The translations under genes and the position numbers were made by a program. The notes below the pieces were generated by a model. That model was not told the origin of the DNA. It saw only the letters and a program-made list of their open reading frames with translations, and searched no databases. A stretch of DNA of 64,000 nucleotides. Origin: Salvia splendens. Taxonomy: Eukaryota; Streptophyta; Magnoliopsida; Lamiales; Lamiaceae. The stretch is from the NCBI RefSeq assembly GCF_004379255.2, contig NC_056036.1, positions 1,922,001 to 1,986,000 on the forward strand. Reading direction: 5' to 3'. Positions 10,580-22,433 of this stretch are shown here, piece by piece. Position 1 is the stretch's first letter, and the number at the start of each line of letters is the position of its first letter.

Positions 10580-12059
10580 ATGGATTCCGGTGAATACTCA
10601 AGCCCCAATAGCCCGATGTTTGGAGACGGTCCACGTTGGCCGGGTACACAACCTGACGAATATTGATGTGAATCAAATTGTACATTTTTATTCCCCTAAC
10701 TTTACATGATTTATATAGTTTGATGCTTGCAAAAGTATGTTTTGTGGTGTAGGAAGAGGAATAAATGGTGAAACAAAGAATGAAGCTCGGATGGTGAAAA
10801 AGCTGTCCAGAAAGCTCTCAAAATTGGCCACCCGGCCGGGTGTATTTTATGTCTAATAATTCACTCGGCCGGGTATGATTTTCAGAATACGAAAATTCCA
10901 GCAAGTCATCAAAATTGGCCACCCGGCCGGGTGAATTTTATGCCTAATAATGCACCCGGCCGGGTGAATGCTATGTAACTGCAATATTGCAGTTTCGTGA
11001 GGCGGTGGGAGAAAAGAAAAGAAGAAAGAGACGAAATGGGGCAGGGAGTTTGGGGAAAAAGAGAAAAAGAAGAAAGAGAAGGAAGGAGAGAAGGAGAGAA
11101 GGAGAGAAAGAGATGAGGAAGAAAAGAATGAAGAAATTCCGACCAACATTCTGACAATCCGTCTCCATATCTCCATTCCACTCAACAAGAGCATGCTTCC
11201 TATGGTTTTAATTGTTATTATTACCATGTGTTTAGGCTAAGTTCTTTACGTTGCTCCTAATTTGTGAAAGATGTGAATTACTTTTGGATTCTATGGATTA
11301 ATATTAAGATATGATCTTTTCTACGGTGCTTTTTACATTGAATTATAATTTCGGCCTGATTTATGATTCAATCTTGTCTTTTAGCTAATGTCTCTTTAAC
11401 TTGGTTAAAAGGTGGAAACGTAGATAAAGAGTTTAAGATTCGTATCGTGTTCAACGTATGAATCTTGGATAAGTTAATTTACATGTCGTTACAATAATTG
11501 TTGGATGTTTATTATGCTTCTGTAGGAATGTTTAATTGATTTTATAAATGAATCATGTACGTTGGAACGTAGAAGTTGGATTAGAGCTTACTATGTGTCT
11601 GTAGGAGTGATAATCCGACGAGTACGAATTTGATCTTAGTGTTCAGCAAGGTTAAATTCAAGCATCTATGAACATGTTCAGTGTGAGTAGAATGAACGAG
11701 ATTATTACAACTTTCATTAGATTAATCGTTAATCCATAAGTTAATTGGTCCGTTAAGTTAATTCACATCTAGAGCATATTAGGAGCAACGTTCTCTATCT
11801 CTTGAGTTTCTCTATTTTCATTCTTTACTTTTCAATTTGTTTTTTTTCTTATCAATCTCGAATTAAATAGCCTACGCCTCCCTGTGGATCGACACTCGAA
11901 GTACTACAATCGGCTCTGTATTCTTGCAGATTCGTTGTAATATTAGAGTCAATTTATTAAACTTGTGTGAACTTTACCATTAATATTTGAACTCGAAAAT
12001 TACACATTAAATATCGGTCGTTCGACCCCAACACGGAGTACGATCCCTATAGTTTCTAA
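10580..12059 (+). pseudogene. Short conserved Harbinger ORF, interrupted by LTR
   Basis: ATG at 10580 opens a frame coding MDSGEYSSPNSPMFG and RWPGTQPDEY. It is cut by the LTR after 10663 and resumes at 12015 in the same frame, ending with TAA at 12057-12059. Joining the pieces minus one copy of the AATAT duplication gives 42 residues. It clearly matches the 55-residue frame at 14053-14220 (SPMFG, RWPGT, PDEYR, FD.NT.YDP). The function is unknown; it is probably the N-terminal remnant of a transposon protein. Confidence 0.6.
10664..12009 (+). mobile_element. Solo LTR, Ty3/gypsy-like
   Basis: A 1346-bp insert starts TGATGTG and ends CACATTA (expected CACATCA, one change). It is flanked by the perfect 5-bp duplication AATAT at 10659-10663 and 12010-12014. 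No gag-pol and no second LTR are present, so this is a solo LTR left by recombination. The block CCTCCCTGTGGATCGACAC near 11880 resembles the late 5' LTR of Athila/Tat-type gypsy elements, from memory. It also holds three copies of an ACCCGGCCGGGTG palindrome and one weaker copy, between 10830 and 10970, in pairs about 40 bp apart. Confidence 0.75.
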
Positions 12060-12224
12060 TTAGTTTACATTTATATATTTGAGAACATTTAAATTAATTA
12101 ACAAAACAATAACAAAACCTATATGAATTGGCGGATAAAATGCATGTGAAAGGGTAGGAGGATAAAATGTTGACGTGGCGGTGCATAGGACGGGCTTTAG
12201 GACGCCCCACTGCTAATGCCCTCT

Positions 12225-13681
12225 AGTTGCAAAAATATATGAATTGTACAATAAATCAAATTAAATATACTCTTAGTACAAGAATAAAAGATAAATGATA
12301 GTATTTACATAGGTGTTGTTAGTTTCGATTTATATATTTCCTAATATATAAAAAACAATAAGAATTTTTTTAAATTTTTATTGATTTTTATCAATTAGAT
12401 TATGTACAATGCAACCATAAGAAAAATCCGATAAGAAAAGAAAATCCGAACATTAGTCTCTGTATCACACATAGAAACACTAAAATAGCTACTTTGTTTC
12501 CATGTCATGACATTTGGCAAACCAATGTACAGTACATAATATGCATACGGAAAATGAACTCCAAAACATTTTTGATATAACACTAATCGATGACTTTAAT
12601 TGATAACTTTAATAAATATTGATTCTTTGAATGATTATGATAAATTTTCAATAATTAGAAATCTTTACTTTCAAAAAATTGAAAAGGTATATATTTTGAA
12701 TGTACGAGTTGACCCTCTATTTTAATAATTTGATTAATTAGATAATGATTTGGCCTCGAAATTTTCTTTATTTAACTGAACTAGAGAATAGAGAATACTC
12801 AGATACTCCTCACTGCGATATGTTAATTTATGTGGGACACACCTAATTAATTTCTTTTGTGATATTAGGTTTGATTGGTGCACCAAATAAGTATAAGACA
12901 TAAAATGTCGACTCATTTTAAGTAAATTCTAGTAATACTATTATCTAATTGGTAATTTCCTATCATTTTACTAGTTCTAAACGTAAAAAAATGAAATTGT
13001 GTAACTTTTATTATAGTTACTTAAGAAATCTTTAATTTGATCTCCAATAGTTTATTAGCACATCCATGCCACTTCACTTTCAAGAAAATGATTAGAGACC
13101 AACCCTTGTTTAATTTGGTTTTATGAATTCTAGATTTCGATTATCTAAACTTTTTGAATGCATCATTGACTTCTCATTTGATTCTTTTTCTTTTTCTATA
13201 TTATCTAAGTTAGTAAATTTTTTATTTACTTACAAAACCCCATAGAGAGAAGGCTTGAAAATGTTAAAGAAAGTTTAACTATTTAATATTAGTGGGTGTA
13301 GCTATCCCAAGCATTAAGATATTAGAGTTTTGGATGATTCCATCTAGACATTTATAAAGATTTGTAATCAAATTCGAAATGTCTTATTGATAAGATAAAT
13401 TAAGGTCGAATTTAAAATACGTTGTTATTGGCTTTTAGAATAGAGTTTTTTGTGGGATGATGATGTGAAAGGTGAGAAGTTTGAAAGATAGATTCTGATT
13501 TGTTCCATAGTTTTAAAATTTCGAAAGACAATTCATAAACTTTTAAAAATTTGCAAATATCTCATTCGATAAAATTGGGAAAAGTTGAAGTTATGTTGAC
13601 GGACATAAAAGTTTTAGTGAAAAGATCACCCTACAAACGAAACGACGTCATATTTTCCAGTGTGAAACGACATTATTTCAC
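12225..13681. other. AT-rich spacer between two Harbinger elements
   Basis: About 1.46 kb of AT-rich sequence with no recognisable gene, transposon end or RNA. Confidence 0.55.
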
Positions 13682-13684
13682 TTA

Positions 13685-14437
13685 GGCCACCCGCAATGGG
13701 GCGCCCGATGGCGTCCATCGTCCTCGGGCGCGGACGATGCCCACATTGTGGGTGGCTGCCATCGTCCGCGCCCTACGTCCGCGGCCGATGCATAGGGCGC
13801 GCCCTACGTCGCTGACGATGGCCTATCGTCCGCACCATCGTCCGCGCCATTGTGGGCTCAGCGGACGATGGCGCGGATGATAGGCCATCGTCCGCACCAT
13901 CGGGAGCCCCATTGCGGGATCGGCGGACGATGGTCGCGGACGATGGCACGCGTTTTCGATTTTTTGTATAAATACCCCTACCCCACTTTCATTTGTAATG
14001 TTTCATTTCACGATTTCACTCTTGAAACTCTCATTTTTATTATTACTACGAAATGGATTCAAGTCCCAAGAGTCCGATGTTTGGGGAGGCGCGTTGGCCG
14101 GGTACAGAACCGGACGAATATCGACCGTTCGACGCCAACACGCAGTACGATCCCCAATTCAGCACGGAATCGTACGGTTTGGATGACATGGAGCCGGAAG
14201 TTGGGAATTGCGTAGATTAGCCAATTTGAATCGTGTAACTTTTGTTTAATCAATGTAATCTTCACCGGTTTTTAGTTAATCGTTGTGTTTTTTAATTAGT
14301 TTGCATTACATATTTAAAAATATTTAAATTAATTAACAAAACAATAGTAAAACATATAGGGCGCCCCATTGCAGGTGGGGGTAGGAGGATAAAACTGATG
14401 ACGCGGCGCGCCATAGGGCGCCCCATTGCTAATGGCC
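13685..14437 (+). mobile_element. Harbinger-derived MITE-like element (753 bp)
   Basis: Ends GGCCACCCGCAATGGGGCG and (reverse complement of the right end) GGCCATTAGCAATGGGGCG lie inside an exact TTA duplication at 13682-13684 and 14438-14440, as expected for PIF/Harbinger. The left quarter is dense in CATCGTCCGC motifs. TATAAATA at 13967-13974 is followed by a leader and a 55-codon frame. No transposase is encoded, so it would depend on an enzyme supplied from elsewhere. Confidence 0.85.
14053..14220 (+). CDS. 55-residue ORF carried by the Harbinger element
   Basis: The frame runs from ATG to TAG, about 80 bp after a good TATA box. It codes an acidic, proline- and aromatic-rich peptide with SPMFG, RWPGTEPDEY and YGLDDMEPE segments. 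It is the intact counterpart of the interrupted frame at 10580-12059; the conserved positions fall in codon register, which suggests descent from a translated gene. The promoter box resembles that of the ORF1 gene in the element at 30270-32055. It may be the start of an ORF1-type protein whose remainder was deleted. Expression is unproven. Confidence 0.4.
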   Translation: MDSSPKSPMFGEARWPGTEPDEYRPFDANTQYDPQFSTESYGLDDMEPEVGNCVD

Positions 14438-14440
14438 TTA

Positions 14441-15744
14441 ACTTGAACCTTCATCCACCATTCAACAACGCCAAAGCATTACTCGGATTTTCAATCCTCC
14501 AAAGAGCCTCACTCATCTCATTCACTCAATTTTTCATCGATGAGAATATTCAAATTTTTTTTACCGATGGCTCACTCAAATCTGCGAGAAAAAAAAATTC
14601 AGGATTCAAATTTTGAAATGTGCAAGTTATATCAGAATTTAATCAAACTTCGTGATTTTATCATTAATTTTTTTATATAATAAATTACTTTCTAATGGAT
14701 AAAAATTGCAAAATAAGTACTCCTACTTAATAAATAAACTCTCTTTACTAGTCTTCATTGGCTCGGAAGGGACAATCCATATTTGATTTTGATGTCGCCA
14801 AAGATATTCCCAGTTGAAAAAAGGGGAAATTAAAGATTATAACATGTGACCACTTCATACCCATTTTGTGTTATATATGTAATATATATGGTAATTCGCT
14901 ATATAAATAGAAGTAATAATTCATATATCATGTGGGTTTGTCTCTCTTCATTTACCTTGAGATGCATGGACTTTTTGTACTATAATTTTTTGTTATATTT
15001 AAACCGTGTTATGTTATGGATCGGATTTCACTATTTAAATCCAAATGTCTACTTTCTATAATTATTAATTGGATCGAATTTTGGGACTAATCTTTTTGCT
15101 TTAATCTACCAAGTTGCTGTCGAGAACCTTCCGAATAATAATTTAATTATTTCCTAATTGTATTTATTCCAATCAATTTTGCCATTTTGGATTACACGGT
15201 TTGGAGCTGGAGTTCCACCGGCCAAGGTAAGAATTAGTCTAAATATTAATATAGGTTAAAACAAGTAGTATAATATTTTTGACTTTTAAGTAATCAAATT
15301 TAAAATTAGACTAATATTTAATTCAATTCTAAATCATTGTGAGTAAGAATTCTTGAACCTTTTGTGACTTATGTGATCACAATTATTTACAAGTATGAAC
15401 TATTACTAGTTTCTATGAAACATTTTTATACTTACCTTATTTTTATATGCACTAAGCTATATTTTCAAAGTTGGGAGAAGCATGTAGTATATATTTTTAA
15501 TAAAAATGTGAACATAAAAGAAGCATACATAGCATATACATGTATAACACAATTAAACATTAATAGGCATACCAGTATAAAAGTAGATATTTGTAATTGA
15601 GCTGGTCAAATCACATTAGTCAATTTGGGCCTCTCCAGACAGGCCCAATCTGGACTTTAGGCTTGGAGTCCTGCATCAACAAATATCATTTATTCTAACT
15701 AAGGATAAGTTGTCTAAAAATTTTGCAACTTTAAAATTAGCTAA
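14441..15744. other. AT-rich intergenic stretch
   Basis: AT-rich DNA without a convincing gene. Several open frames of 60-80 codons here have the hydrophobic, Y/F/I-rich composition expected of random AT-rich sequence. Confidence 0.5.
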
Positions 15745-16155
15745 AAAAATAAAAGCGATATTGGCACCTAATGTCACGCAACTTTAAAAAAAATTGAATT
15801 TTCCTACAAACTTTAAAATTGGCAAATAATATCACGAACTTTATCCCGGGTTTGTTATTTCCCACCAAAGAAAAACTTTCGGCCATATTAATAGATTGAA
15901 AAACAATTTTGGAAGGTGTGCTTCAAGAAAAACTATCCTCAAAAATTGAAAAACTTGAAGTTCTCAAAGTTGTTGTCGAGAAATTACGAAAAAAATCTGT
16001 ATCATGATATTATTTACCGAAATTTTTTCTTTGATGGGAAATAACAAACTGGGAATAAAATTCATGATATTATTTGTTAATTTGAAAGTTCCGTGAGAAA
16101 AATCCAACTTTTTGAAAGTTTGATAATATTAATATCCAAAAATAAAAAAAAGGTT
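15745..16155. mobile_element. Foldback/long-TIR element, boundaries approximate
   Basis: Arms of about 100-150 bp are inverted relative to each other. The left arm reads AATATCACGAACTTTATCCC and TTTGTTATTTCCCACC; the right arm reads GATGGGAAATAACAAACTGG and ATGATATTATTTG. No coding capacity is seen. The arrangement fits a Mutator-like MITE, but I could not fix a target duplication. Confidence 0.5.
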
Positions 16156-16574
16156 GAGTTATTCAGCTGAGTTGAAATTGATAAAACTTGTGTTTTTTTT
16201 TCTGGCAATATGCTCTTAAAACTATATACGCGAAATCCAAAGGTTTTACACATTTTCTATCAATTTGAAATGACAAATTGAGATTCGACCGCTGATCATT
16301 CGTCAATCCGTTTTCTGAATTTCTATCGCATTCATAAATACTCAGATGCATAATTTGATATAGTCCTCTGCAAGTCGATTAACTGTAATGGTAATTTTAA
16401 TTTTAATTTGATTACAAAAGGCGAAATACGCGTCCATTCCCAGCCCTCACTCTTTCAGGTATTCGCTCTACTGCGTGTGAATTGATTTGTGTAATTCTTG
16501 CTGTTTTAATGTTAATTTTTGTGTATCTTGTCACAGAACAATAAATCTCGGATTAGCTAGATTGGATTGACAGG

Positions 16575-19500
16575 ATGGCGTATGAATTGAGCGAACAGAA
16601 AAGTGAGTGATTAATTATTTTGTGGTTAATCTCTCTAGGTTTATTCATTTGGCTTGGTGTTAAATTTGTATGTGCGTCTGTGTAATGACCAGTTCTCGAA
16701 TAGTAATTGGGGTTGGGATTTGAATTGAATTTTGATGAAGTCTGATTATCCTGTTTTATTTTTTATTCTCATCCAAGAAATGGATATTTCTCAACCGTAG
16801 TTTAGGATTAAAATGTTCTGATACTCCTACTTACATAAACTAGAGGACATAGAAAGGCAATTTGCTAATATTTCAGAGTTAATAGGATTGTAGTTTCCTT
16901 TTCTAGGTCTAATTGATACAATGCGTGAAACGTGAGGTATTAATGAATAATCTATGATCGATGCACGTAGTGGGTTTTTCTGCTCCTTTCAAATACTATT
17001 TTACCCTGTTTTTTGTTTGATTTAAGCAGGGTCCAATGCTATTTGTTTTCCTGTTTTATCTGTGTCATCATCGTAATGATACTTAGACCAGTTTGCTAAG
17101 CTATCATAGTGGGAGTTAGTTCTCTTCATGTTTGGTGATGTTGATGTTCCACAAGTTTTTTAAGGCATATAACTAAACTAAATGTTTAATTGTTTTATGT
17201 CGGAAGCAAGTCACATTATTCAGTGTCCAAGGGGTCAATACCTAGAAATAATGAACTTGAGTGTATTACTTGTTCTGATTTAGAAAATAAAGGGGTGTAA
17301 AGGCATAGTCACTGCCTTTGCCTTCTGTGGAATCAGACTTCTCGAAAGATCCCATAGCATATCAGAGAGGGGATTAGAGAATAGATGGAAAAAGGAAATA
17401 CGTAAAGAAAAATAAAAGAATGGATTATATCATTATTCGATGGATTTGTGAATGAGATAAAGATAAAGAGAAGAAAAAATGGGAAAAAGAATGTGTAAGA
17501 AAAGGCAGTGAGTATAAGTAGGATAACAATGACTTATGACATGGTTATGTGATGACGATGATGATGATGATGGTGATGATGATATATTTAAGGTTTGAGT
17601 ATATTGATGAATTCACTTAGGTATTATGTGAATTTTCTTCGGTAGGCAGGCTATTAATATTAAAACAAAATGGAAATAACAATTGGTTAAGCTATCTAGG
17701 ACATGGTTCAGGAATAATCTGCGAATGTCAGTCGACACCGTATGCAAAGGTATCTTTTGGAGTGAAATTATTAGTACTAGTATATAACCTTTTGCATATT
17801 CAGAGATTGGGTGTGGTAGTCAAACAGATATAAGAGAGATCCATTAGCCAATTTATGCATGCCTGAGTAGTCTACCAGCCATTTTGTTCCAAAAATGCTT
17901 ATATAATTCTAATACATTAATTGTATACTGTTGTTGACATTCTGTAATTTACTATGCATCCGTTAAGTCCAATGCAATACTGAGTGATGAGATTTTTCTT
18001 TTAATGCTTAGTTGATTCTAACTGATATCTGACATCTTGTTATGCTACATTCTGATAAAATATTCTGCAGAGATTGGTCTTGGTCTAATTGGGTTTGGTA
18101 TATTCTTCACCTTTCTTGCTGTAATTCTCTTTTTCGACAGAGGTTTGCTAGCTCTTGGAAATGTAAGACACTTTTGTTTTGTTCATTAAGCTTCCTCAAA
18201 TCCCCCCTCTTCCGAAGGCATCTATTTATTTATTTATTTTCTCTGTCTTTGCCATCAGATCTTTTGGCTGACTGGTGTAGCCATTTTACTAGGCTGGCGA
18301 TCAACATTGCAACTCTTCACAGACCGGAGGAATTATAAGGTACATGCTTCTGGAGAATGAAGAACGAAAAATATTAGTATTTTTGGATATTTTGGTACCC
18401 CAATCCTGTAGAAATACTAGTGGATACTGATAGAGTTAGTAATTGTTTGCAGAAGATAAATTGTCGTGTTTGGTTTCAGTAATCCTTATATTACCAGTAT
18501 TTCTCAATATTCCCTTATGTTTATTAATATATTCTTAGACTGACTGATATCTAGTATTTACGTGGATTCTGTAAAACAGTGTAAGTCCCCATAAGATACT
18601 CAGAAGGTACAAAATATACAAAAAATAATCATCCTTGGTGAAAAAATGTAGTACATTTTATATACAGTAATACTATCGCTTTGAGTAATTGACTATATTA
18701 AATATCTAACAGGGTTCAGTTTCCTTTCTTCTCGGAATATTCTTTATATTTGTCCGCTGGCCAGTAGTTGGTATACTTGTGGAGATGTATGGCTGCATTG
18801 TTCTTTTCAGGTAAGCAATTGTCCTGATTTTGTCCCTGTTCTCTTTGTTTGTTTTCGGAATGGTGTCATTTGTAGTATTTGTTTGACCTGGTCTTGACCC
18901 AAATTTTATCGTTCGCTGTCCAGTGGTTTCTGGCCCTCAATAAAGGCATTTCTTTACCAGATTCCAGTAATTGGCTGGATTTTACAGTATCCCGCACTGG
19001 TGAGTTGATACCTACTTCTAATTATTTGCTTTTGAGAAACGGATTATGGATTTTCGTGGGATGTATACAGTGAATGTGTGAAACGTCTTGTTAGAAAATG
19101 GTAAAGCTTTTCTTTTGTGATTGGAATGCAATGCAGAATCTGGTAGCCGGTCTTGTTCGGGTGTTGTATTTATGTGTTTTGCTCATACATACTACCTCCG
19201 TCCTCAAAAAAATAGAAACTTTTAAATAGGCACGGGTTTTAATGCACAATTGGTAAAGTAAGAGAAAGGAAAAGAAAGTAAGAGAAAAATTGGTAAAGTA
19301 CGAGAGAGGAAAAGAAAAGTAGTGGAAATAGTGTTAGTGGATTATGGAGTCCGCGTCCTAAAATAGAAAGATTCAAAAGTTACTATTTTAAGGGACTACC
19401 CAAAATGGAAATAGTTTCTATTTTTAATGGACGGAGGTAGTATAACGTGAAAAACGATTGCAATGTTTGAACACTTATTTTTTCTATATGTTGAAGTCTA

Positions 19501-19696
19501 TTTGTTAGAATCTGAATTTCATCGTCCTAGCTGATGCAAGTATTTGAACATCTAAACTTTCTGCACAGTATGCATAAGATGTCTACAATTCAATCACCTC
19601 AGTATCGCGTGAATCATTACAAGGCCAAATTATTGTTATGTCCTGAATCTAGAAATTGCTTTCTTCGTATTTCGTCAAAATTTCAAGCGCTTTCTT

Positions 19697-19740
<44 letters not shown>

Positions 19741-19891
19741 TCCTTCCTTCCTTCCTTCCTTAAGCGATGCATTTCATCTCTGTAAATGGCTATGCTGTAC
19801 ATGGTCACATTATATTACGATATCCTGATTACTAATGCCTCGTTCAACTTGATTTCAGCTTATTAATCAGTTCACGAAGAGGTCTGCTTGA
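16575..19891 (+). CDS. GOT1: Vesicle transport protein GOT1 (Got1/Sft2 family)
   Basis: Six coding exons: 16575-16602, 18071-18162, 18259-18339, 18713-18810, 18924-18999 and 19859-19891. All introns are GT-AG and the sum is 408 nt, giving 135 residues. The protein starts MAYELSEQKKIGLGLIGFG and contains FFDRGLLALGN, FVRWPVVGILVEMYGC and SGFWPSIKAFLYQIPVIGW, hallmarks of plant Got1 proteins. Four hydrophobic segments fit the family's tetraspan topology. Got1 proteins act in membrane traffic at the ER-Golgi interface. A 5' untranslated intron is likely (donor near 16460, acceptor near 16537). Intron 1 is about 1.5 kb; intron 5 holds a Stowaway MITE and a TTTC/TTCC microsatellite. The gene looks intact. 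Confidence 0.92.
17551..17583. repeat. GAT microsatellite in GOT1 intron 1
   Basis: An imperfect GATGAT run with GAC and GGT interruptions lies within the first coding intron. Confidence 0.8.
19192..19440. mobile_element. Stowaway MITE in GOT1 intron 5
   Basis: CTACCTCCGTCCTCAAAAA at the left mirrors the right end AATGGACGGAGGTAG, flanked by TA on both sides. The 249-bp interior is non-coding with CAATTGGTAAAGTA direct copies. It sits in an intron in a state that should not disturb splicing. Confidence 0.9.
19691..19762. repeat. TTTC then TTCC microsatellite
   Basis: A pyrimidine-only stretch switches from (TTTC)n to (TTCC)n in the last intron of GOT1. Confidence 0.9.
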
Positions 19892-20637
19892 CGGTTTTGA
19901 TCAGTTCTAAAGATTTCGAGCAGTAGGAACATTATGCACGGGGAGGTACTTAAATCTCTTCTTTCGATCAATCTTCGGTTAAATGTTGCTTTGTCACACT
20001 GTCAAAAATATGAGCTTTTTTAGGTGACTTGAAGAAAACATAATATTCAAACATTTGTAGTGGTTATCTGGTTGTGTAGATTAATGAAATTAAATTTGGT
20101 AGTTACAAACTGTACTGCCTGCAAGAAATAATGAGGGAGTGAATGAGGTGTGTGATGTTACATTTAATGAGGAGTGAATGATGTTACATCTATATATTAC
20201 AACGTTTATATGATGGTATATAGCATAAAATTTACTACTAACATTTATAAAATGGGATGCCATTCCAAACTGGGATAATAAATGCAATCACGCCACAATG
20301 CTGAAACAAAGTAATGAAGGTGGTAGCTTCATTCCCCATGCAGTTTCTGTCATTAGGGTTTAGGTTGATTTTTTTTATTCTTGATATCTTCGTCCTCATA
20401 CTAATAGTCTTGTTTTGTCATTCTGTGTCGACCGCAAAAATTAGTAGTCTCCTTTTATAGGACCTCATTTTTTACTAATAATATTTCAAATATTTTTTTT
20501 CATATCTGTTTTTTTCATAGTTTACATGTGTTGCCTTTTAAAATTTAATGTCATATAACAAAGTTTCAAAATTTTCTTATTTGTTCCTTCTAATCGAATT
20601 TGTAAATTGAAACTAAATTGATGGACAAAAAGCTCTA

Positions 20638-20822
20638 CTCCCTTCGCCTCAAGGAAGATGACATTTTCCTTGGGTGGCACAGGATTTTATGTGTGTTAAG
20701 TAGAGAGAATAAAATAAGAGAAAAGAAATAAAGTAAAGATAAATGTGTTTTCATTTAGTGGGTCATCTTAGTTGTGACAAACCAAAAAGGAAAATATGTC
20801 TTCTTCGTTGAGACAGAGGGAG
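20638..20822. mobile_element. Stowaway-type MITE
   Basis: The left end CTCCCTTCGCCTCAAGG and right end GTTGAGACAGAGGGAG are inverted and flanked by TA. The inner arms (GGAAGATGACATTTTCC) pair with GGAAAATATGTCTTC. Length is 185 bp. Confidence 0.85.
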
Positions 20823-21764
20823 TACATGATTGTGGTGGTCAAGCAACATGGAGAGTGTAAGTTAGAGAGAGATGAAAGAGAAGACAGAATGAAAAGAGGA
20901 ATTCATTTAACTTTTCTAGAAGCAATGTTTAGTTGTCCACATTATCACATTAATACAACTATTGTTTATCTACATTACCAAAATTTTATAGTGTGCCAAC
21001 TCAGCTTTGCATTTGCCTTGAAAAAAATATTGTGGGACAATTGCAATTTTCATAACTTGGTGTTATGTCATTTAAATTTTAAAACAAACTAGAATTCGAC
21101 CAAATTTTGTAATTTGTGCTATATTATTACATTATTATTAGTCGACACATTATTTCAACTATTAGTAAAGGATGAAATCCTTTGAAATTTTTTTCTATTG
21201 TTTCCTATAAGCTAGTAATTCATTTTCATATATAGTTAGTTAACTCTAAATTTATGATTCATTAAATGAAGGAATTCTTTAGTAGGCACACCTATAAATT
21301 TCGCAAGGAGTAAATGCATAAGTACCCAAAAATAACTCTCTTTTATTTCTTCCCTCTGTAGAGGGGAAATTAAATGTCACTTGGATTTTCTCGATGCTTC
21401 GCTGAAAATTTGAGCATTAATTTACCATCTCTTAGTATAACTATAATATCCATACACTCATAAATAAATGTTATGAATCGTATTTGGATCTTTTTTCTTA
21501 CTCCGATTATAATAGCATATCATGTTGTATTTATTTCTTACTCACACCGTTTGCGATTTAAATGAAGGAATTTACATAGTTTTTAATGGAATATGAGTGC
21601 ACTGATTTAGTAGAGTGTGTGTGATTCACATATTCAAAAGAAAAAAAAATGAACTTTTAATTCCCGGCGCAATGAAATGACAAAGTGAGCATCTTATCGC
21701 CGGCAGAGGGATTATAAAGTCTTTCCCGAATGAGTTGGATTACTGAACATTCAATTTTATCTTA

Positions 21765-21910
21765 CTCCTTCCGTCCCCCATTAATAATGATTTTTGAGAT
21801 GACACGAATTTTTGCAAAGTCGAAAAAATATGAGCGAGATAGAGAAAATGTGATCGGAAAAATGTCAATGGATGGTGAGATCCATATTATTTACGTCACA
21901 TGTGAAATTT
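21765..21910. mobile_element. Truncated Stowaway-type MITE
   Basis: A left end CTCCTTCCGTCCCCCATTAA follows TA, with typical interior sequence, but no matching right end is found before the A-run at 21911. Confidence 0.5.
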
Positions 21911-22433
21911 AAAAAAAAACGAATATCTTGCAAATACTAAGTTGGAATTTACCCAAATTTAATGCTGACATGGCCGCTAGAAAAGCCGAGGTGGCCAAAT
22001 CGGCTAATATTATGTACCAAACATCGTCGTTTGCCACTGAAATCGATTTCAATACAAAGGCCGAATTTTTCCTAAAATTGATTAGCAAAAGCAGATAAAA
22101 TTGAAAGTTGAGTAATTGTGTAGTAAGTATATCTAACAAAACAACTTGATGGCAGCCACATTAAATTCAGAGGTTTCTGTTGCTCAATATAATGAGAAGA
22201 AGTGTTATAAATGCAGTTTTTATGAGACTCAGTTGTTGGATTTAGGCATTGAATTGACATCTACTTGTCACCATTGAATGCTTTGGCCTGCCCCTCTTTT
22301 TTGTTTTAATTAATCTTCCCATCAAAATTCCAATATCAATATATAATATACATCATCACCATCACATATGTTTGCATGCTGCCCTACCATATTTCTGTTG
22401 TTCAAAATCTACCATTATTTAATTAAGTGAAAC

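Larger units (their letters stand above)
10275..12221 (+). mobile_element. Harbinger-derived element, split by a solo LTR
   Basis: The left end GGGCATCCACAGTGGGGCG pairs with the right end, whose reverse complement is GGGCATTAGCAGTGGGGCG. Flanks are TCA and TCT, a decayed 3-bp duplication. The left 180 bp is packed with CATCGTCCGC/GCGGACGATG motifs, followed by a TATATAAATACCCC promoter-like box at about 10504-10515 and a short reading frame from 10580. Without the LTR insertion the element is about 600 bp. Its 3' end (GGGTAGGAGGATAAAATG) matches the copies at 13685-14437 and 33448-35207, so all three belong to one PIF/Harbinger family. Confidence 0.8.
19892..22433. other. GOT1 3' region and spacer to the WW gene
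   Basis: Contains the GOT1 3' untranslated region, two Stowaway-type elements and AT-rich sequence. No additional gene was recognised. The last 150 bp form the likely promoter and leader of the WW-domain gene, with ATATAATATA near 22340. Confidence 0.5.

Noticed and set aside
10853..11227. Serine/phenylalanine/leucine-rich minus frame of 124 codons
   Set aside because: It is a translation of the purine-rich GAAAGAGAAGGA stretch inside the solo LTR.
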